A stretch of DNA of 64,000 nucleotides from Haloarcula marismortui ATCC 43049 (GCF_000011085.1 NC_006396.1:2170001-2234000), one strand, 5' to 3'. Shown: positions 29,033 to 38,984, numbered from the stretch's first letter. A program made the numbers and translations. Notes: generated by a model from the sequence alone, not told the origin.

Positions 29033-31009
29033 GTGAACCGCACGGCAGCGCTCGACGCAGTCGTCTTCGGTGTCGACATCCAGAGCGGCGACGTGCGCGG
29101 TGACGCACCGTCGTACGCGCTGGTGGTCTTCGACGGGGAATCAGTCGAGCGAGACGTGGTCTCGCGGCGGAAGCTCCGCCGGCGTATCGAGGACGAGGAG
29201 CCGGCCATCGTCGCGACGGATAACATGTACGAACTCGCCGAGGACAAGGATGCCCTGATCCACGTCCTCGGGTCCCTCCCCGACGAAACAAAACTGGTGC
29301 AGGTGACCGGCGACGAGCGGCCGGAGCCGCTTTCCCGGGTCGCCAAGCGCCACGGGGTCCCCTACGGCAAGGACCCGATGGAGGAGGCCGAGGCCGCGGC
29401 CCGGCTGGCCGCCGCCAACGTCGGGCAGGAGGTGTCCGCCTTCACCGATACAACAGAGGTGAAGGTCTCGCGGGGCCGCTCGACCGGAAAGGGAGGGTGG
29501 TCAGAAGACCGCTACACCCGGCGCATCCACGGCGCAGTCCGGAAGCGAGCGCGCGAAATCGAGTCCGAGCTCGACGCTGCCGGTCTGGAGTACGAGCGGG
29601 ACGTGACCGAGAAGTACGGCGGGTTCTCCAACGCCGTGTTTCAGGTCTCGGCGCGTCCACAGGACATCCCGGTGTCGCGAGCGCGTTCGGGCGATACGCG
29701 CGTCGAAATCGAGCGCCAGCGGCGGGACGGTATCGAGTTCAAGCCGCTTGCAAAGCGGCGCGACCACGTCGTCGTCGGCGTCGACCCCGGAACGACGACG
29801 GCCGTTGCCATCGTTTCTCTGGACGGCACTGTCCTGGACGTGTACTCTTCGCGAACCGACGACACCGCCGCGACGACAGAGTGGATTATCGAGCGCGGGC
29901 GGCCCGTCGTCGTCGCTGCTGACGTGACGCCGATGCCGGAAACCGTCGAGAAACTCCGGCGCTCCTTTAGCGCCGCCGGCTGGGAACCCGACACCGACCT
30001 TCCGGTCGACGAGAAGAAACACCGGACTCGGGAGGAGGCGTACGACAACGACCACGAACGCGACGCGATGGCCGCCGCGCTCTACGCCTTCGACCACCAC
30101 GCCGACCAGTTCGAGCGTGTCGCGGGCAAGGTCCCGCCACAGTACGATGTGGGACCGGTCATCGACCGTGTCGTCGCCGGCGAGGAGAGCGTCGAAACAG
30201 TGCTGCGGGACCTCGAAGACGACGACAGCGAGGACGAGGACACAACGGCCCACGAACCGCGGGAACTCACCGACGACGAGAAGGAAATCAAGCGGCTGAA
30301 CGCCCGCATCGAACGCCTTGAGTCACACGTCGACGACCTCAAAGAGACTATCAAGCGCAAGGACGACCAGCTCTCCGAAAAGGACAAACAACTGGAGAAG
30401 GCCCGCAGCGAGGGCCGGCGCGAGGTCAGAAAAGACCGCGAGGTGACGCGGCTCCAGCGGCGCAACGAGGCCCTCGAACGGAAAGTCGATGACGAACAGG
30501 AGAAACGCGAGGCGCTGGCTGACAAGCTCGAACGGTTGAAAGCGCTGTGGAAGCTCGACCACTCGAACTTCGCCGATGTCTCGGAGAAACAGGAGGGGCT
30601 GACCCCGGTCAAGGTGGTCGAACAGTTCACCAAGGACGCTATCGCCGACGCCGACGAGCGGTTTGGCCTCGTTGAGGACGACATCGTCATGTTCCGGGAC
30701 GCCTCGGGTGCGGGCCGGTCGACGGCCCAGCAACTGGCGAATATCGACCCGAAAATCGTCCTCCGGAACGGGAACCTCTCCGACATTGCCGATCAGGTGC
30801 TGTTCGACAACGATATCCCCGTCGCGCCAGCCGAGATGGTCACCGTACAGGAAGTGGACGAACTGGCTGTCGCCCGTGAAGGCGAAATCGAGGCGGCAAT
30901 CGAAGACTGGGAAGAACGCGCCGCCGACCGCCGGAAGGAGCAGAACGCGGAGATGGTCGACCAGATCATCAGCGAACACCGGGCCGACCGGCCGACGAGC
31001 GAGAACTAG
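29033..31009 (+). CDS. DUF460 family RNase H-like nuclease/coiled-coil protein
   Basis: A 658-residue archaeal protein. The N-terminal domain (about 1-120) begins VVFGVDIQSGD. A RuvC/RNase H-like core starts near residue 245 with VVVGVDPGTTTAVAIVSLDG, continues through VAADVTPMPETVEKL and ends with the DNDHERDAMAAALYA acidic motif. A long charged coiled coil spans about 410-510, and a C-terminal domain follows with a YqgF-like VLRNGNLSD region. The acidic residues of a nuclease site are present. Function in nucleic-acid metabolism is predicted, not shown. The GTG start is preferred from the TATA-like box at 29003. Confidence 0.87.
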   Translation: MNRTAALDAVVFGVDIQSGDVRGDAPSYALVVFDGESVERDVVSRRKLRRRIEDEEPAIVATDNMYELAEDKDALIHVLGSLPDETKLVQVTGDERPEPLSRVAKRHGVPYGKDPMEEAEAAARLAAANVGQEVSAFTDTTEVKVSRGRSTGKGGWSEDRYTRRIHGAVRKRAREIESELDAAGLEYERDVTEKYGGFSNAVFQVSARPQDIPVSRARSGDTRVEIERQRRDGIEFKPLAKRRDHVVVGVDPGTTTAVAIVSLDGTVLDVYSSRTDDTAATTEWIIERGRPVVVAADVTPMPETVEKLRRSFSAAGWEPDTDLPVDEKKHRTREEAYDNDHERDAMAAALYAFDHHADQFERVAGKVPPQYDVGPVIDRVVAGEESVETVLRDLEDDDSEDEDTTAHEPRELTDDEKEIKRLNARIERLESHVDDLKETIKRKDDQLSEKDKQLEKARSEGRREVRKDREVTRLQRRNEALERKVDDEQEKREALADKLERLKALWKLDHSNFADVSEKQEGLTPVKVVEQFTKDAIADADERFGLVEDDIVMFRDASGAGRSTAQQLANIDPKIVLRNGNLSDIADQVLFDNDIPVAPAEMVTVQEVDELAVAREGEIEAAIEDWEERAADRRKEQNAEMVDQIISEHRADRPTSEN

Positions 31010-31125
31010 ACGCTGGCGTCCGTCGAACAGGACGGAGCGACATGGCACTCCGTTCGGTGTGTCGGTGGCACAACGGCGAGCCAGCCGTACTGAGTAGTTA
31101 TGGTCTTCGGGTGCGTTTGTCTCGC

Positions 31126-32172
31126 ATGGAAGACCAGTGTCGTGTTCTGGCGGCCGCGGTCGAGACTCTCGACGACGTCTTCTACGTCTACGACGCAGAC
31201 GGCAAACTTGCGTACTGGAACGCTCGGCTGAACGAACTGTTCGGCCTGACGGACGGCGAACTGTCGGGAATGGACCCGACCGAGTTCTTCGTTGCAGACG
31301 ACCGGGCAGCCGTTGAAGCAGCCATCGAGGACGTTTTCGAGTCGGGTCAAACGAGCGTCGAAGCGCGGGCGGAGACGACAGAGGGGGTAGTGACGTTCGA
31401 ACTCAGCGGCCGGCTCCTCACGGGGGACGACGGTACAGTTCAGGGGTTCAGCGGTGTCGGTCGAGATATCACGGACCGGCGCGAGCGGGAGTGGCATCTT
31501 GAGCGACAAAACGAGCGGCTCACGGAGTTCGCCGACCTGCTGGCACACGACCTCCGGACGCCGCTTGCCGTCACCAGCGGCCACCTCGAACTCGCTGCCG
31601 AGGAGCTGTCGCCCGAGCGTATCGACGCCGCCAGAGACGGGTTACAGCGGTTAGAATCAATTATCGAGGACATGCGAACCGCGACCAGAGAGGGAACGCT
31701 TGCAACCGACGAGCAGGCGGTCGACATCGCTGACGTGGCAACGACGGCATGGGTTCACGTCGAAACCAGCAACGCAGTGCTGGAACCGCCGCCGCCGATA
31801 CTGGTCGAAGCTGACCTGGAGCGGCTGCTTCGACTGTTCGAGAACCTCTTCATCAACGCCGTGACACACGGGCCTGGACGCGACGAACGCACATCTGACG
31901 AAGACAGTGGAGTTGACACCACCGAGATAACGATTCGCGTCGTACCGACGCCCGACGGCTTCGCAATCGAGGACAACGGCCGGGGAATCGCTCCCGACGA
32001 ACGGGAGCGGGTGTTCGAACCGGGCGCGTCACGGGCGGCTGACGGGACCGGCTTCGGTCTCTATATCGTCAGGGCAATCGCCGAAGCCCACGGCTGGACA
32101 GTACGTGCCACAGCAGGAGAACACGGCGGTGCACGGTTCGAGTTCGATATTGATGCGGACACCGCCTGTTAG
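31126..32172 (+). CDS. PAS-domain sensor histidine kinase (soluble)
   Basis: A 348-residue kinase with no membrane segment. A PAS domain at about residues 5-120 (LDDVFYVYDADGKLAYWNARLNELFG) is followed by a helix, the H-box LLAHDLRTPLAVTSGHLEL, the N-box ENLFINAVTHG, the G1 box IEDNGRGIAPDE and the G2 box GTGFGLYIVRAIAEAHGW. All catalytic motifs are intact. No response regulator lies nearby, as is common for orphan haloarchaeal kinases. The start at 31126 gives direct entry into the PAS domain. Confidence 0.92.
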   Translation: MEDQCRVLAAAVETLDDVFYVYDADGKLAYWNARLNELFGLTDGELSGMDPTEFFVADDRAAVEAAIEDVFESGQTSVEARAETTEGVVTFELSGRLLTGDDGTVQGFSGVGRDITDRREREWHLERQNERLTEFADLLAHDLRTPLAVTSGHLELAAEELSPERIDAARDGLQRLESIIEDMRTATREGTLATDEQAVDIADVATTAWVHVETSNAVLEPPPPILVEADLERLLRLFENLFINAVTHGPGRDERTSDEDSGVDTTEITIRVVPTPDGFAIEDNGRGIAPDERERVFEPGASRAADGTGFGLYIVRAIAEAHGWTVRATAGEHGGARFEFDIDADTAC

Positions 32173-32183
32173 TCGTCTCCGCC

Positions 32184-32429
32184 TCAGGGCATGCCGTCGC
32201 CGCCCATACCGCCACCGCCCATGCCGCCGCCACCCATACCGCCCATGCCGCCACCGAGTCCGAACGCGCCGAGCAGGCTCGTGACGAGGCCGTAGACGAC
32301 CAGTCCGAGGCCCCCGACGACGAGAGCGATGCCGACGGCGACGATGGGTGCCTTCCACGCGACCAGACCGATGCCGGCGAGCAACACGACGATGCCGCCG
32401 ATACCAACCGCACCGAGTTTATCCAACAT
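32184..32429 (-). CDS. Small membrane protein with Gly-Met-rich tail (DUF7470-like)
   Basis: An 81-residue protein with two hydrophobic segments (about 6-22 and 26-48) and a C-terminal tail of repeated GGMGG/GGGMGG units. From memory it resembles the haloarchaeal family annotated DUF7470. The MLDKLGAVGIGG start at 32429 matches that family. The function is unknown. It is convergent with the histidine kinase and probably independent of the SCP2 gene upstream. Confidence 0.75.
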   Translation of the reverse strand: MLDKLGAVGIGGIVVLLAGIGLVAWKAPIVAVGIALVVGGLGLVVYGLVTSLLGAFGLGGGMGGMGGGGMGGGGMGGDGMP

Positions 32430-32467
32430 ACCCGTGTAGGCCAAGCGGGCGGACAAAAGCCCGTCGG

Positions 32468-32878
32468 TCAGTGTTCGAACTCGGTGTCGACGTTCTGTGC
32501 CGCCGCGACCATCTCGGCGATGGTGTCCTGCCGGCGAAGCAGCCGCATCGTGTCGCCCTCAACGTCGAAGGTTCCGTCCATCGCGGCGGCGGAGATGTCG
32601 AGGTCGCCCTGCAGCATCGTGACCCACTCGCTGTAGGGGCCACGGAACGCGAAGTCGTACTCGGGGTCCGCGACCGTCCCAGCGGCGGTACAGGCACCAT
32701 CCTTGATGACAACGACGAACTGTATCGGTTCGCCGGTATAGGCGTCGTCAGCGCGGATTTCGAAACAGAATACGGCGGTGAAGTCGTCAGCGCTGTCGGC
32801 GAACGCAGCACGCTCGTTGATTCGGTCGCGCCACGCAGCGGCCCAGTCGTCGGCCTCGGTCGGCAGCGTCACAGTCAT
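32468..32878 (-). CDS. SCP2 sterol-transfer-like domain protein
   Basis: A 136-residue single SCP2-fold protein. It shows the beta-sheet core FQFVVVIKDGACTAAG, DPEYDFAFRGPYSEWVTMLQGDLDISAAAMDGTFDVEGD and a C-terminal helix. This is a lipid- or hydrophobic-ligand-binding fold, and the ligand in archaea is unknown. It lies downstream of the livFGMHJ operon on the same strand, separated from livF by 117 nt, so co-transcription is uncertain. Confidence 0.85.
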   Translation of the reverse strand: MTVTLPTEADDWAAAWRDRINERAAFADSADDFTAVFCFEIRADDAYTGEPIQFVVVIKDGACTAAGTVADPEYDFAFRGPYSEWVTMLQGDLDISAAAMDGTFDVEGDTMRLLRRQDTIAEMVAAAQNVDTEFEH

Positions 32879-32995
32879 TGGCAGGCGGTATGCAAGGGGG
32901 GCTTTTCTGTGTTGCCTTGTCCGTTCGAGTGCAACCCCCGGGAAATCGTCGCTGTGGCTCCGCGAAGAACGCGAGGAAAACAGCGAAACGAGGGC

Positions 32996-33718
32996 TTAGC
33001 GGCGGGATTCGCCGCCGAGGTACAGTCGAGACACCTCGGGGTCGTCGAGCAGTGAGTCAGCCTCGCCCTCGAACTTGACTGTCCCCTGGTCGAGGACGAA
33101 CCCGCGGTCGGAGATGCCCAGACCCTCGCGGGCGTTCTGCTCGACCATGAGAATCGACGTGCCGAGGTCGTTGACCGTCTCCACGTCGTCGAACACCTCC
33201 TTGGCGGTGTTCGGTGCCAGCCCGGCGCTTGGCTCGTCGATGAGCAACACGTCGGGTTCCATCACGAGCGCGCGAGCGAAGGCCAGCACCTGCCGCTGGC
33301 CGCCCGAGAGCGTCTTCGCGTTCGCAGTGCGCTTGTCGTCGAGGATGGGGAACCGGTCGTACAGTTCGGCCACGACCTCGTCGAGGCCGCCGTCGCGGGC
33401 GACCCCACCCATCCGGAGGTTCTCGTCGATGGTCAGCGAGCCGAACACGTTCTCGGTCTGTGGGACGTAGCCGACGCCGATACGGACGATATCTTCCGGG
33501 GCCATCCCGCCGATTTCGCGGTCGCCAAGACGTACCGAGCCGGTCCATGGCTCCAGCATGCCGAACACCGTCTTGAGGACGGTGGACTTACCGGCCCCGT
33601 TCGGGCCGACGAGGCAAGCGATCTCCCCCTCACCGAGCGTCAGTGAGAGGTCATCGAGTACCTGCACTTCACCGTAGCCGCTGTCGACGCCGTCGACGGT
33701 GAGGATAGGGTCGGTCAT
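32996..33718 (-). CDS. livF: Branched-chain/HAAT-type amino acid ABC transporter ATPase LivF
   Basis: A 240-residue ABC ATPase. It has Walker A GPNGAGKST near residue 38, the Q-loop in VGYVPQTENVFGSLTIDENLRMG, signature LSGGQRQVLAFARAL, Walker B DVLLIDEPSAGLAP and the H-loop region replaced by MVEQNAREGL, as is usual in LivF. It energises import with LivG and the LivHM permeases. It overlaps livG by four bases and is the last gene of the operon. Substrate assignment to proline-type amino acids comes from the neighbouring catabolic genes. Confidence 0.93.
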   Translation of the reverse strand: MTDPILTVDGVDSGYGEVQVLDDLSLTLGEGEIACLVGPNGAGKSTVLKTVFGMLEPWTGSVRLGDREIGGMAPEDIVRIGVGYVPQTENVFGSLTIDENLRMGGVARDGGLDEVVAELYDRFPILDDKRTANAKTLSGGQRQVLAFARALVMEPDVLLIDEPSAGLAPNTAKEVFDDVETVNDLGTSILMVEQNAREGLGISDRGFVLDQGTVKFEGEADSLLDDPEVSRLYLGGESRR

Positions 33719-34527
33719 TCCGACGGCCCTCCGAGGTAGGCGTCGATGACGCGCTCGTCGCTCCGGACCGCCTCGGGCGGCCCTTCGACGAGGACACTCC
33801 CCTGATTGAGGACGATAATCGGGTCGGCGAGCCGCATAATGAAGTTCATGTCGTGTTCGATAATGAGGAAGGTGATGCCCTCCTCGTTGAGTTCCTCGAT
33901 GAACCCGGCCAGTTTGTCGGCCAGCACAGGGTTGACCCCGGCGACCGGCTCATCGAGCAACAGCAGGTCGGGTTCGGCCATCATCCCGCGGGCCAGTTCG
34001 ACCAGTTTCATCTGCCCGCCCGAGAGGTCCGTCGCGGGCTGGGTCGCCAGATCGCCAATTTCGAAGCGTTCGAGCATCTGCTGGGCCTGTTCCAGCGAGC
34101 GCCGTTCCTCCTGTTCGACGGTACTCGGCGAGGTGAACAGCGGGATAATCGATTCCCCGGTCTGGTTGTGTGGTCCGACCAGTAGCGCCTCCCGAACGGT
34201 CATGCCCTCCGGTTTTCGCGGCGTCTGGAACGTCCGGATCATCCCCTGATCGGCGATCGCGTGGGGCTTCTGGCCGGTCACGTCAACGCCGTTGACCGAG
34301 ACGGAGCCCGCATCGGGCTCGTAGAAGCCCGAGACGAGGTTGAACAGCGTCGATTTGCCGGCCCCGTTCGGACCGATGAGACCCGTAATCGTGCCGCGTT
34401 CGACCTCGATGGACGCGTCGTCCGTTGCCACGAGGCCGCCAAAGCGTTTCTCCAGCCCCTCAGCACGGAGAACGGGGTCGTCTTTCCCGAGAACCGGGCC
34501 GTCGGAGACGAGCGACTGCTCACTCAT
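33715..34527 (-). CDS. livG: Amino acid ABC transporter ATPase LivG
   Basis: A 270-residue ABC ATPase of the LivG type. Walker A GPNGAGKSTLFN is followed by LVSGFYEPDAGSV, then signature LSGGQMKLVELARGM, Walker B DLLLLDEPVAGVNP and the switch histidine in FLIIEHDMNFIM. It carries the longer C-terminal part typical of LivG compared with LivF. The start at 34527 overlaps livM by 8 nt; an ATG 12 nt further upstream is also possible. It forms a heterodimer with LivF. Confidence 0.93.
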   Translation of the reverse strand: MSEQSLVSDGPVLGKDDPVLRAEGLEKRFGGLVATDDASIEVERGTITGLIGPNGAGKSTLFNLVSGFYEPDAGSVSVNGVDVTGQKPHAIADQGMIRTFQTPRKPEGMTVREALLVGPHNQTGESIIPLFTSPSTVEQEERRSLEQAQQMLERFEIGDLATQPATDLSGGQMKLVELARGMMAEPDLLLLDEPVAGVNPVLADKLAGFIEELNEEGITFLIIEHDMNFIMRLADPIIVLNQGSVLVEGPPEAVRSDERVIDAYLGGPSE

Positions 34528-35629
34528 CGCGACCACCACCCATCGAGTCGGGCCAGATAAGTTCGCGCTCCGGCGGGAGAATCCCCTCCGGGCGGAGCCT
34601 GACGATAAAGATGATGAGCAAACCGACCAGCATGAGTCGGAGCGGTGCCGCGCCGATTGGCAGCGCCCCGGTGTCGGTCAGGAAGCGCGTCCCCTGCTGG
34701 ATGGCGACGATAGTGAACCCACCCAGCATTGCGCCGCGGTCGCTGCCAGTGCCGCCGAGGATAACGGCGACCCAGACGTAGAACGTCGTGATCGGCTGGA
34801 GGTCCTGCGGGCTGACGAACAACACGAGGTGGGAGTAGAACACGCCCGCAAGCGCCATGATGAGGCTTCCGATGACAAAGGCCTGCATCTTGAACGCGAA
34901 GGTGTTCTTGCCCAGCGTCTCCGCGAGGTCCTCGTCGGTCCGAATCGTTCGGAGGACGCGGCCCCACGGCGACTGGTGGATGCGCCGGAGGAACAGATAG
35001 ACCGCTGCGACAATCACCGTGACGAGAACGACGTTCAGCAGGCTGGTGACGACCGACTGGCTCATGTTGAACACCGGCGTCCCCCCCACGTTGAACACGT
35101 ACGGATAGGTCAGGTCGCCGAGCACGGGCCAGTCGGAGAAAAACAGCGGGATGCCGGTCAGACCGGCACTGCCCGCCGTCCACTGCGATTCGTTGAGGAT
35201 GAAGATACGCACGACCTCTGCAAGGCCCAGCGACGCAATTGCGAGGTAGTCGTCGCGGAGTTTCAGCGTCGGATATCCGATAATCACCGCGAGCACCGCG
35301 GCGAGTCCGAGACCGCCAAACAGCGCGATGACGGGGCTGACGCCGCCGGAGATAGGCGAGCCGGACGCCGTCAGCAATGCGGTCCCGTACGCGCCGAGGC
35401 CGAAGAACGCCGCGACGCTGAAGTTGATCATGCCACCGTACCCCCACTGGACGTTCAGCCCCATCGAGAGGAGCATGTACATCGCCGACAGCCCGATGAG
35501 ATACAGCAGGTACGCTGGTGCAAGGAAGCCGGTCAAAACCGCGACGAGCAGGAGCGCGGCGAGCGCGCCGAGCAGTCCTACGACACCCTTCTCGCGCGGC
35601 GAGTACGTACCGACATCGAGTGTGCTCAT
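34520..35629 (-). CDS. livM: Amino acid ABC transporter permease LivM
   Basis: A 369-residue permease with about nine to ten membrane segments of the BPD_transp_2 family. Landmarks are the N-terminal YLLYLIGLSAMYMLLSMGLNVQWGYGGMINFSVAAFFGLGAY and the ATPase-contact loop containing SPWGRVLRTIRTDEDLAETLGKNTFAFKMQAF. It pairs with LivH to form the channel. It overlaps livH by four bases upstream and livG by eight bases downstream. Confidence 0.93.
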   Translation of the reverse strand: MSTLDVGTYSPREKGVVGLLGALAALLLVAVLTGFLAPAYLLYLIGLSAMYMLLSMGLNVQWGYGGMINFSVAAFFGLGAYGTALLTASGSPISGGVSPVIALFGGLGLAAVLAVIIGYPTLKLRDDYLAIASLGLAEVVRIFILNESQWTAGSAGLTGIPLFFSDWPVLGDLTYPYVFNVGGTPVFNMSQSVVTSLLNVVLVTVIVAAVYLFLRRIHQSPWGRVLRTIRTDEDLAETLGKNTFAFKMQAFVIGSLIMALAGVFYSHLVLFVSPQDLQPITTFYVWVAVILGGTGSDRGAMLGGFTIVAIQQGTRFLTDTGALPIGAAPLRLMLVGLLIIFIVRLRPEGILPPERELIWPDSMGGGRDE

Positions 35630-36543
35630 GTCATATCACCCGCGATGCCGCGGGGCCTGACAAGCAGGACCGCGACCATGATGACGAACGCGACAGCCGG
35701 CGCGTAGGCGTTGCTGACCGGAAGGCCGACATCGCTGAGCAGCGGCGTCAGTTCGTGGAGCATCCCGATGAGGAGTCCACCGAGCATCGCGCCGTACACC
35801 GACCCGATACCGCCGAGGATGACTGCGGCGAACACGACCAGCAGGATGTTGAAGCCGATTCGCGGGTCGAGTTGGCTGTACAGCGCAAGGAAGACGCCGC
35901 CGGCGGCGGCCAGGGCGCTGCCGACAACCCACATGACGAGAATGACGCGGTCAGTTCGAATACCGCTCACGCGTGCAAGGTCGGGGTTGTCGGCCGTCGC
36001 GCGCATCTTCCGCCCAAGCGTCGTCCGCTGGAGCAGGAGATGCAGGCCGGCGACGAGGACCGCCGCGCTGACAATAATCGCCACGTCTCGCTGTGTGACT
36101 GCGACATTGAGCGTGTCAAGCAGCACCGGAATCGGTCCGCTGCGGCTGATATCGTACTGTAGAAAGTCCGTCCCGAAGGTCGCCTGTAGCACTGCGCGGT
36201 AGACGAACGCCACGCCGATGCTCGTGATGAGCAGCCCGATCGAGTCCGTATCGAGGGGCTTGTACACGAGAATATGAGTGAGGACGGCGACGACCGCCGC
36301 AAGCGCCATCCCGACCGCCAGAGACAGGAAGAACCCGATCGGGAGACCGAGAACGGTGCCGCCAAGGCCGCCAAACACACCGAACGCGACGAACGCCCCG
36401 TAGGCACCAAGCGTCATCGTATCGCCGTGTGCGAAGTTCGCGAAGTCGGCGATGCTGTAGACCAGCGAGAGCCCAATACTCCCGAGGATGATGATACTAC
36501 TGAAAACGAGCCCGTTTGCCAGGTACTGTAATATCTGCGCCAT
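35626..36543 (-). CDS. livH: Amino acid ABC transporter permease LivH
   Basis: A 305-residue permease with eight or more membrane helices. It has the family segment GLSLVYSIADFANFAHGDTMTLGAYGAF and the coupling loop RTTLGRKMRATADNPDLARVSGIRTDRV, followed by GGIGSVYGAMLGGLLIGM. It forms the membrane pore with LivM. It follows the binding-protein gene by 30 nt and overlaps livM by four bases. Confidence 0.93.
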   Translation of the reverse strand: MAQILQYLANGLVFSSIIILGSIGLSLVYSIADFANFAHGDTMTLGAYGAFVAFGVFGGLGGTVLGLPIGFFLSLAVGMALAAVVAVLTHILVYKPLDTDSIGLLITSIGVAFVYRAVLQATFGTDFLQYDISRSGPIPVLLDTLNVAVTQRDVAIIVSAAVLVAGLHLLLQRTTLGRKMRATADNPDLARVSGIRTDRVILVMWVVGSALAAAGGVFLALYSQLDPRIGFNILLVVFAAVILGGIGSVYGAMLGGLLIGMLHELTPLLSDVGLPVSNAYAPAVAFVIMVAVLLVRPRGIAGDMT

Positions 36544-36573
36544 TGGTGAAAATGGAAAAGGGTCGTGGCCGCC

Positions 36574-37872
36574 TTAGCCCTCGATGAAGCCGCTGGATTC
36601 GTACGCGTGGTCCACGACTTCGAACACCTGCAGCAACCCGACGGGATCACCGTTCTCGTCGAGGTCGATGGGGCCGCTCACGCCGGTGTAATCCACGTCC
36701 GACGGTGAGCCACCGTTCGCCAGAATCTCGTGTGCGTCCTCGTATGAGGTCGCCTCCTCACCCTCGGGACGGGTCACGTCCCGGACGACTTCCATGAGCG
36801 CCGAGCCCGTGAACTCGTCGGCGGCTTCGATAGCGAGCGCGCTGACGACCACCGCGTCGTAGGCGTAGGCCGACCACGACGTGGGTTCTTCGCCGAAGCG
36901 CTCTTGGAACTCCGAGACGAACGCCTGGTAGTTCTCGGCGTCCTGCGGGACGCTCGGAACCACGGCTTTCATTCCGTCGAGACTGCCCTCGGGAGCGGAT
37001 TCGAGGACTTTCGGGCCCTTGACGCTGTCGCCGCCGTACCAGGCGGCCTGATCGGTAACACCCAGGTCGAACGCCTCCTGGGACATCGTCGCGAACTCCG
37101 GCTGGTAGGTGATGAACACCCACGCGTCGGCGTCGGTGTCAGACATCGAGGAGATTGTACTGCTGTAAGAAGACTGACCCTGGTCGTGGGGTTCGTTGTA
37201 GACGATTTCTCCGTCGTAGGCCTCGATAAAGGCCTCACCGACGGACTGCCCGTAATCGTTGTTGATCCAGGCCAGCGCGGCGGACTCATTACCATCCTCG
37301 TTGAGGAGCGATGAAATCGCTTCCGCCTGAGCCTTGCCGGCCGGCGGCATCCGGAGCAGGTCCGGGAAGTTCGTCAGGTTCGGGCTGGTGCTGTTCTGGC
37401 TGATCTGGACGACATCAGTGTTCTGGACAACGCTCTCGTGGATGGCCGTGCTGACGCCGCTCCCGACAGTACCGATGAGCAGCGGAACCTCTTCCTGATT
37501 GACGAGTGTCTGGGCTGCACTGACTCCACCCTGGCTCGTACTCTGGTCGTCCTGCTGTGAGATCGCCAGTTCGCCGCCACTAACACCGACGGAGTTGATA
37601 TCGTCAAGCGCGATTTCCTTGCCGCGCTGGTTCCGCTGACCGAACGCCGACAGTGAACCGGAAAGGCTGTCAACCATCCCGATGGTGTAGGTTTCGGAGC
37701 CTGAGTCCGTCGAGGAATCCGTCGATTCGCCGTCGCCGCCGTCGCCACCGTCGCCCCCATCACCTTCGTCGGGAGCACCACCGGAACAGCCGGCAAGGCC
37801 GACAAGTCCGGCACTGGCAGCAGCTTTGATTACGCTTCGCCTGTCAATCGAACGCGTGTCATGTTCGTTCAT
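36574..37872 (-). CDS. Substrate-binding lipoprotein of the Liv-type transporter
   Basis: A 432-residue periplasmic-binding-protein type I (Peripla_BP_6) component. The N terminus has twin arginines R11-R12 and the lipobox LAGC with Cys29, so export is by Tat and anchoring is through a lipid. An acidic GGDGGDG linker (about 33-60) precedes the binding domain, which starts YTIGMVDSLSGSLSAFGQR. It delivers an amino acid to LivHMGF. The start at 37872 places the Tat motif correctly. A divergent proline racemase suggests proline or hydroxyproline as ligand. Confidence 0.92.
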   Translation of the reverse strand: MNEHDTRSIDRRSVIKAAASAGLVGLAGCSGGAPDEGDGGDGGDGGDGESTDSSTDSGSETYTIGMVDSLSGSLSAFGQRNQRGKEIALDDINSVGVSGGELAISQQDDQSTSQGGVSAAQTLVNQEEVPLLIGTVGSGVSTAIHESVVQNTDVVQISQNSTSPNLTNFPDLLRMPPAGKAQAEAISSLLNEDGNESAALAWINNDYGQSVGEAFIEAYDGEIVYNEPHDQGQSSYSSTISSMSDTDADAWVFITYQPEFATMSQEAFDLGVTDQAAWYGGDSVKGPKVLESAPEGSLDGMKAVVPSVPQDAENYQAFVSEFQERFGEEPTSWSAYAYDAVVVSALAIEAADEFTGSALMEVVRDVTRPEGEEATSYEDAHEILANGGSPSDVDYTGVSGPIDLDENGDPVGLLQVFEVVDHAYESSGFIEG

Positions 37873-38012
37873 GGTATACTGATATCCTTTTTCGCAAGTC
37901 CCTGTATAACCGTGTCCCCGTCCATGGTAGGCACCATGTTCTGGACAGCATACGAGAAGCCGTGAATTAATACTTCTGGAACGCGTTTGCCGCATAGAGT
38001 ATCGCTACGGCT

Positions 38013-38984
38013 ATGGAACGAACGGAGTTCATCACAGTAGATACGCACACGGGCGGAGAACCGACACGCATCGTACTCGACGGTATCGAGGCCGACACGC
38101 TTGCCGGAGAGACTGTCCGAGAGAGGCGTGACCGGTTCGAAGCCACGGCTGACGGCGTCCGGAAACTCCTCATGCAGGAGCCCCGCGGACACGCGGACAT
38201 GTTCGGCGCGGTCCCGGTCCCGACTGACCGGGCCGACCTCGGGGTTTTCTTCATGGACACTGACGGCTATCTGGATATGTGTGGCCACGGCCTCATCGGG
38301 GTCGTCACCGCACTCATCGAGCGGGGCGAGCTTCCCGAAGCGCCAGAGTTGACCGTCGAAACCCCTGCAGGGCTCGTCGACGTGACGGTCAAGATAGCTG
38401 ACGGCGTCGTCCGTCGCGTTGCGTTCGAAAACGTCGACAGTTACGTCTGTGAGACGGTTACCGTCGAACAGGATGGCGTCCCGGTCGAGGCTCGTATCGT
38501 CTATTCCGGGAACTACTTCGCCGTGGTCGACGCTGACAGCCTCGGGGTCGTGCTCAACAGCGAGGACGCCACGCAGTGTATCGACCCCGCACTGGAACTC
38601 CGCCGAGCAGTCAACGACGCCGCACCCAAGGACCCAGTCACCGGAACGCGGGCAACCGTCTCAGCGGTCGAACTCACCGCTAGCGACGACAGCGACCGGA
38701 GCTGTGTGGTGTTCGCCGACGGCTCCGTCGACCGCTCCCCCTGTGGAACAGGCACGTGTGCGCGGTTGACGCTCCATCATGTCGACGGCGACCTCGCCGT
38801 CGGCGAGCGTGTCGAAGTTACCGGTCCAGTTGGGTCGACGTTCGAGGGGTATATTACCGACACCAGCGTCGACAGCGGTGTCACCGTGACCAGTCCAGTC
38901 GTTTCGGGCACAGCGCATATTACGGGCGAGCACACGTTTTATCAGAACGACGACGATACGCTCGGCAGTTTCACTCTCTCTTGA
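38013..38984 (+). CDS. Proline racemase / hydroxyproline epimerase family
   Basis: A 323-residue member of the proline racemase superfamily. Both catalytic cysteines are present: C90 in MCGHG and C244 in SPCGTGTCA. Two Cys indicates racemase or epimerase activity, not the trans-3-hydroxyproline dehydratase, which has Thr at the second site. It interconverts D- and L-proline or epimerises 4-hydroxyproline. It is divergent from the binding-protein gene and followed by proline dehydrogenase, which favours a D-proline feed into L-proline catabolism. Confidence 0.88.
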   Translation: MERTEFITVDTHTGGEPTRIVLDGIEADTLAGETVRERRDRFEATADGVRKLLMQEPRGHADMFGAVPVPTDRADLGVFFMDTDGYLDMCGHGLIGVVTALIERGELPEAPELTVETPAGLVDVTVKIADGVVRRVAFENVDSYVCETVTVEQDGVPVEARIVYSGNYFAVVDADSLGVVLNSEDATQCIDPALELRRAVNDAAPKDPVTGTRATVSAVELTASDDSDRSCVVFADGSVDRSPCGTGTCARLTLHHVDGDLAVGERVEVTGPVGSTFEGYITDTSVDSGVTVTSPVVSGTAHITGEHTFYQNDDDTLGSFTLS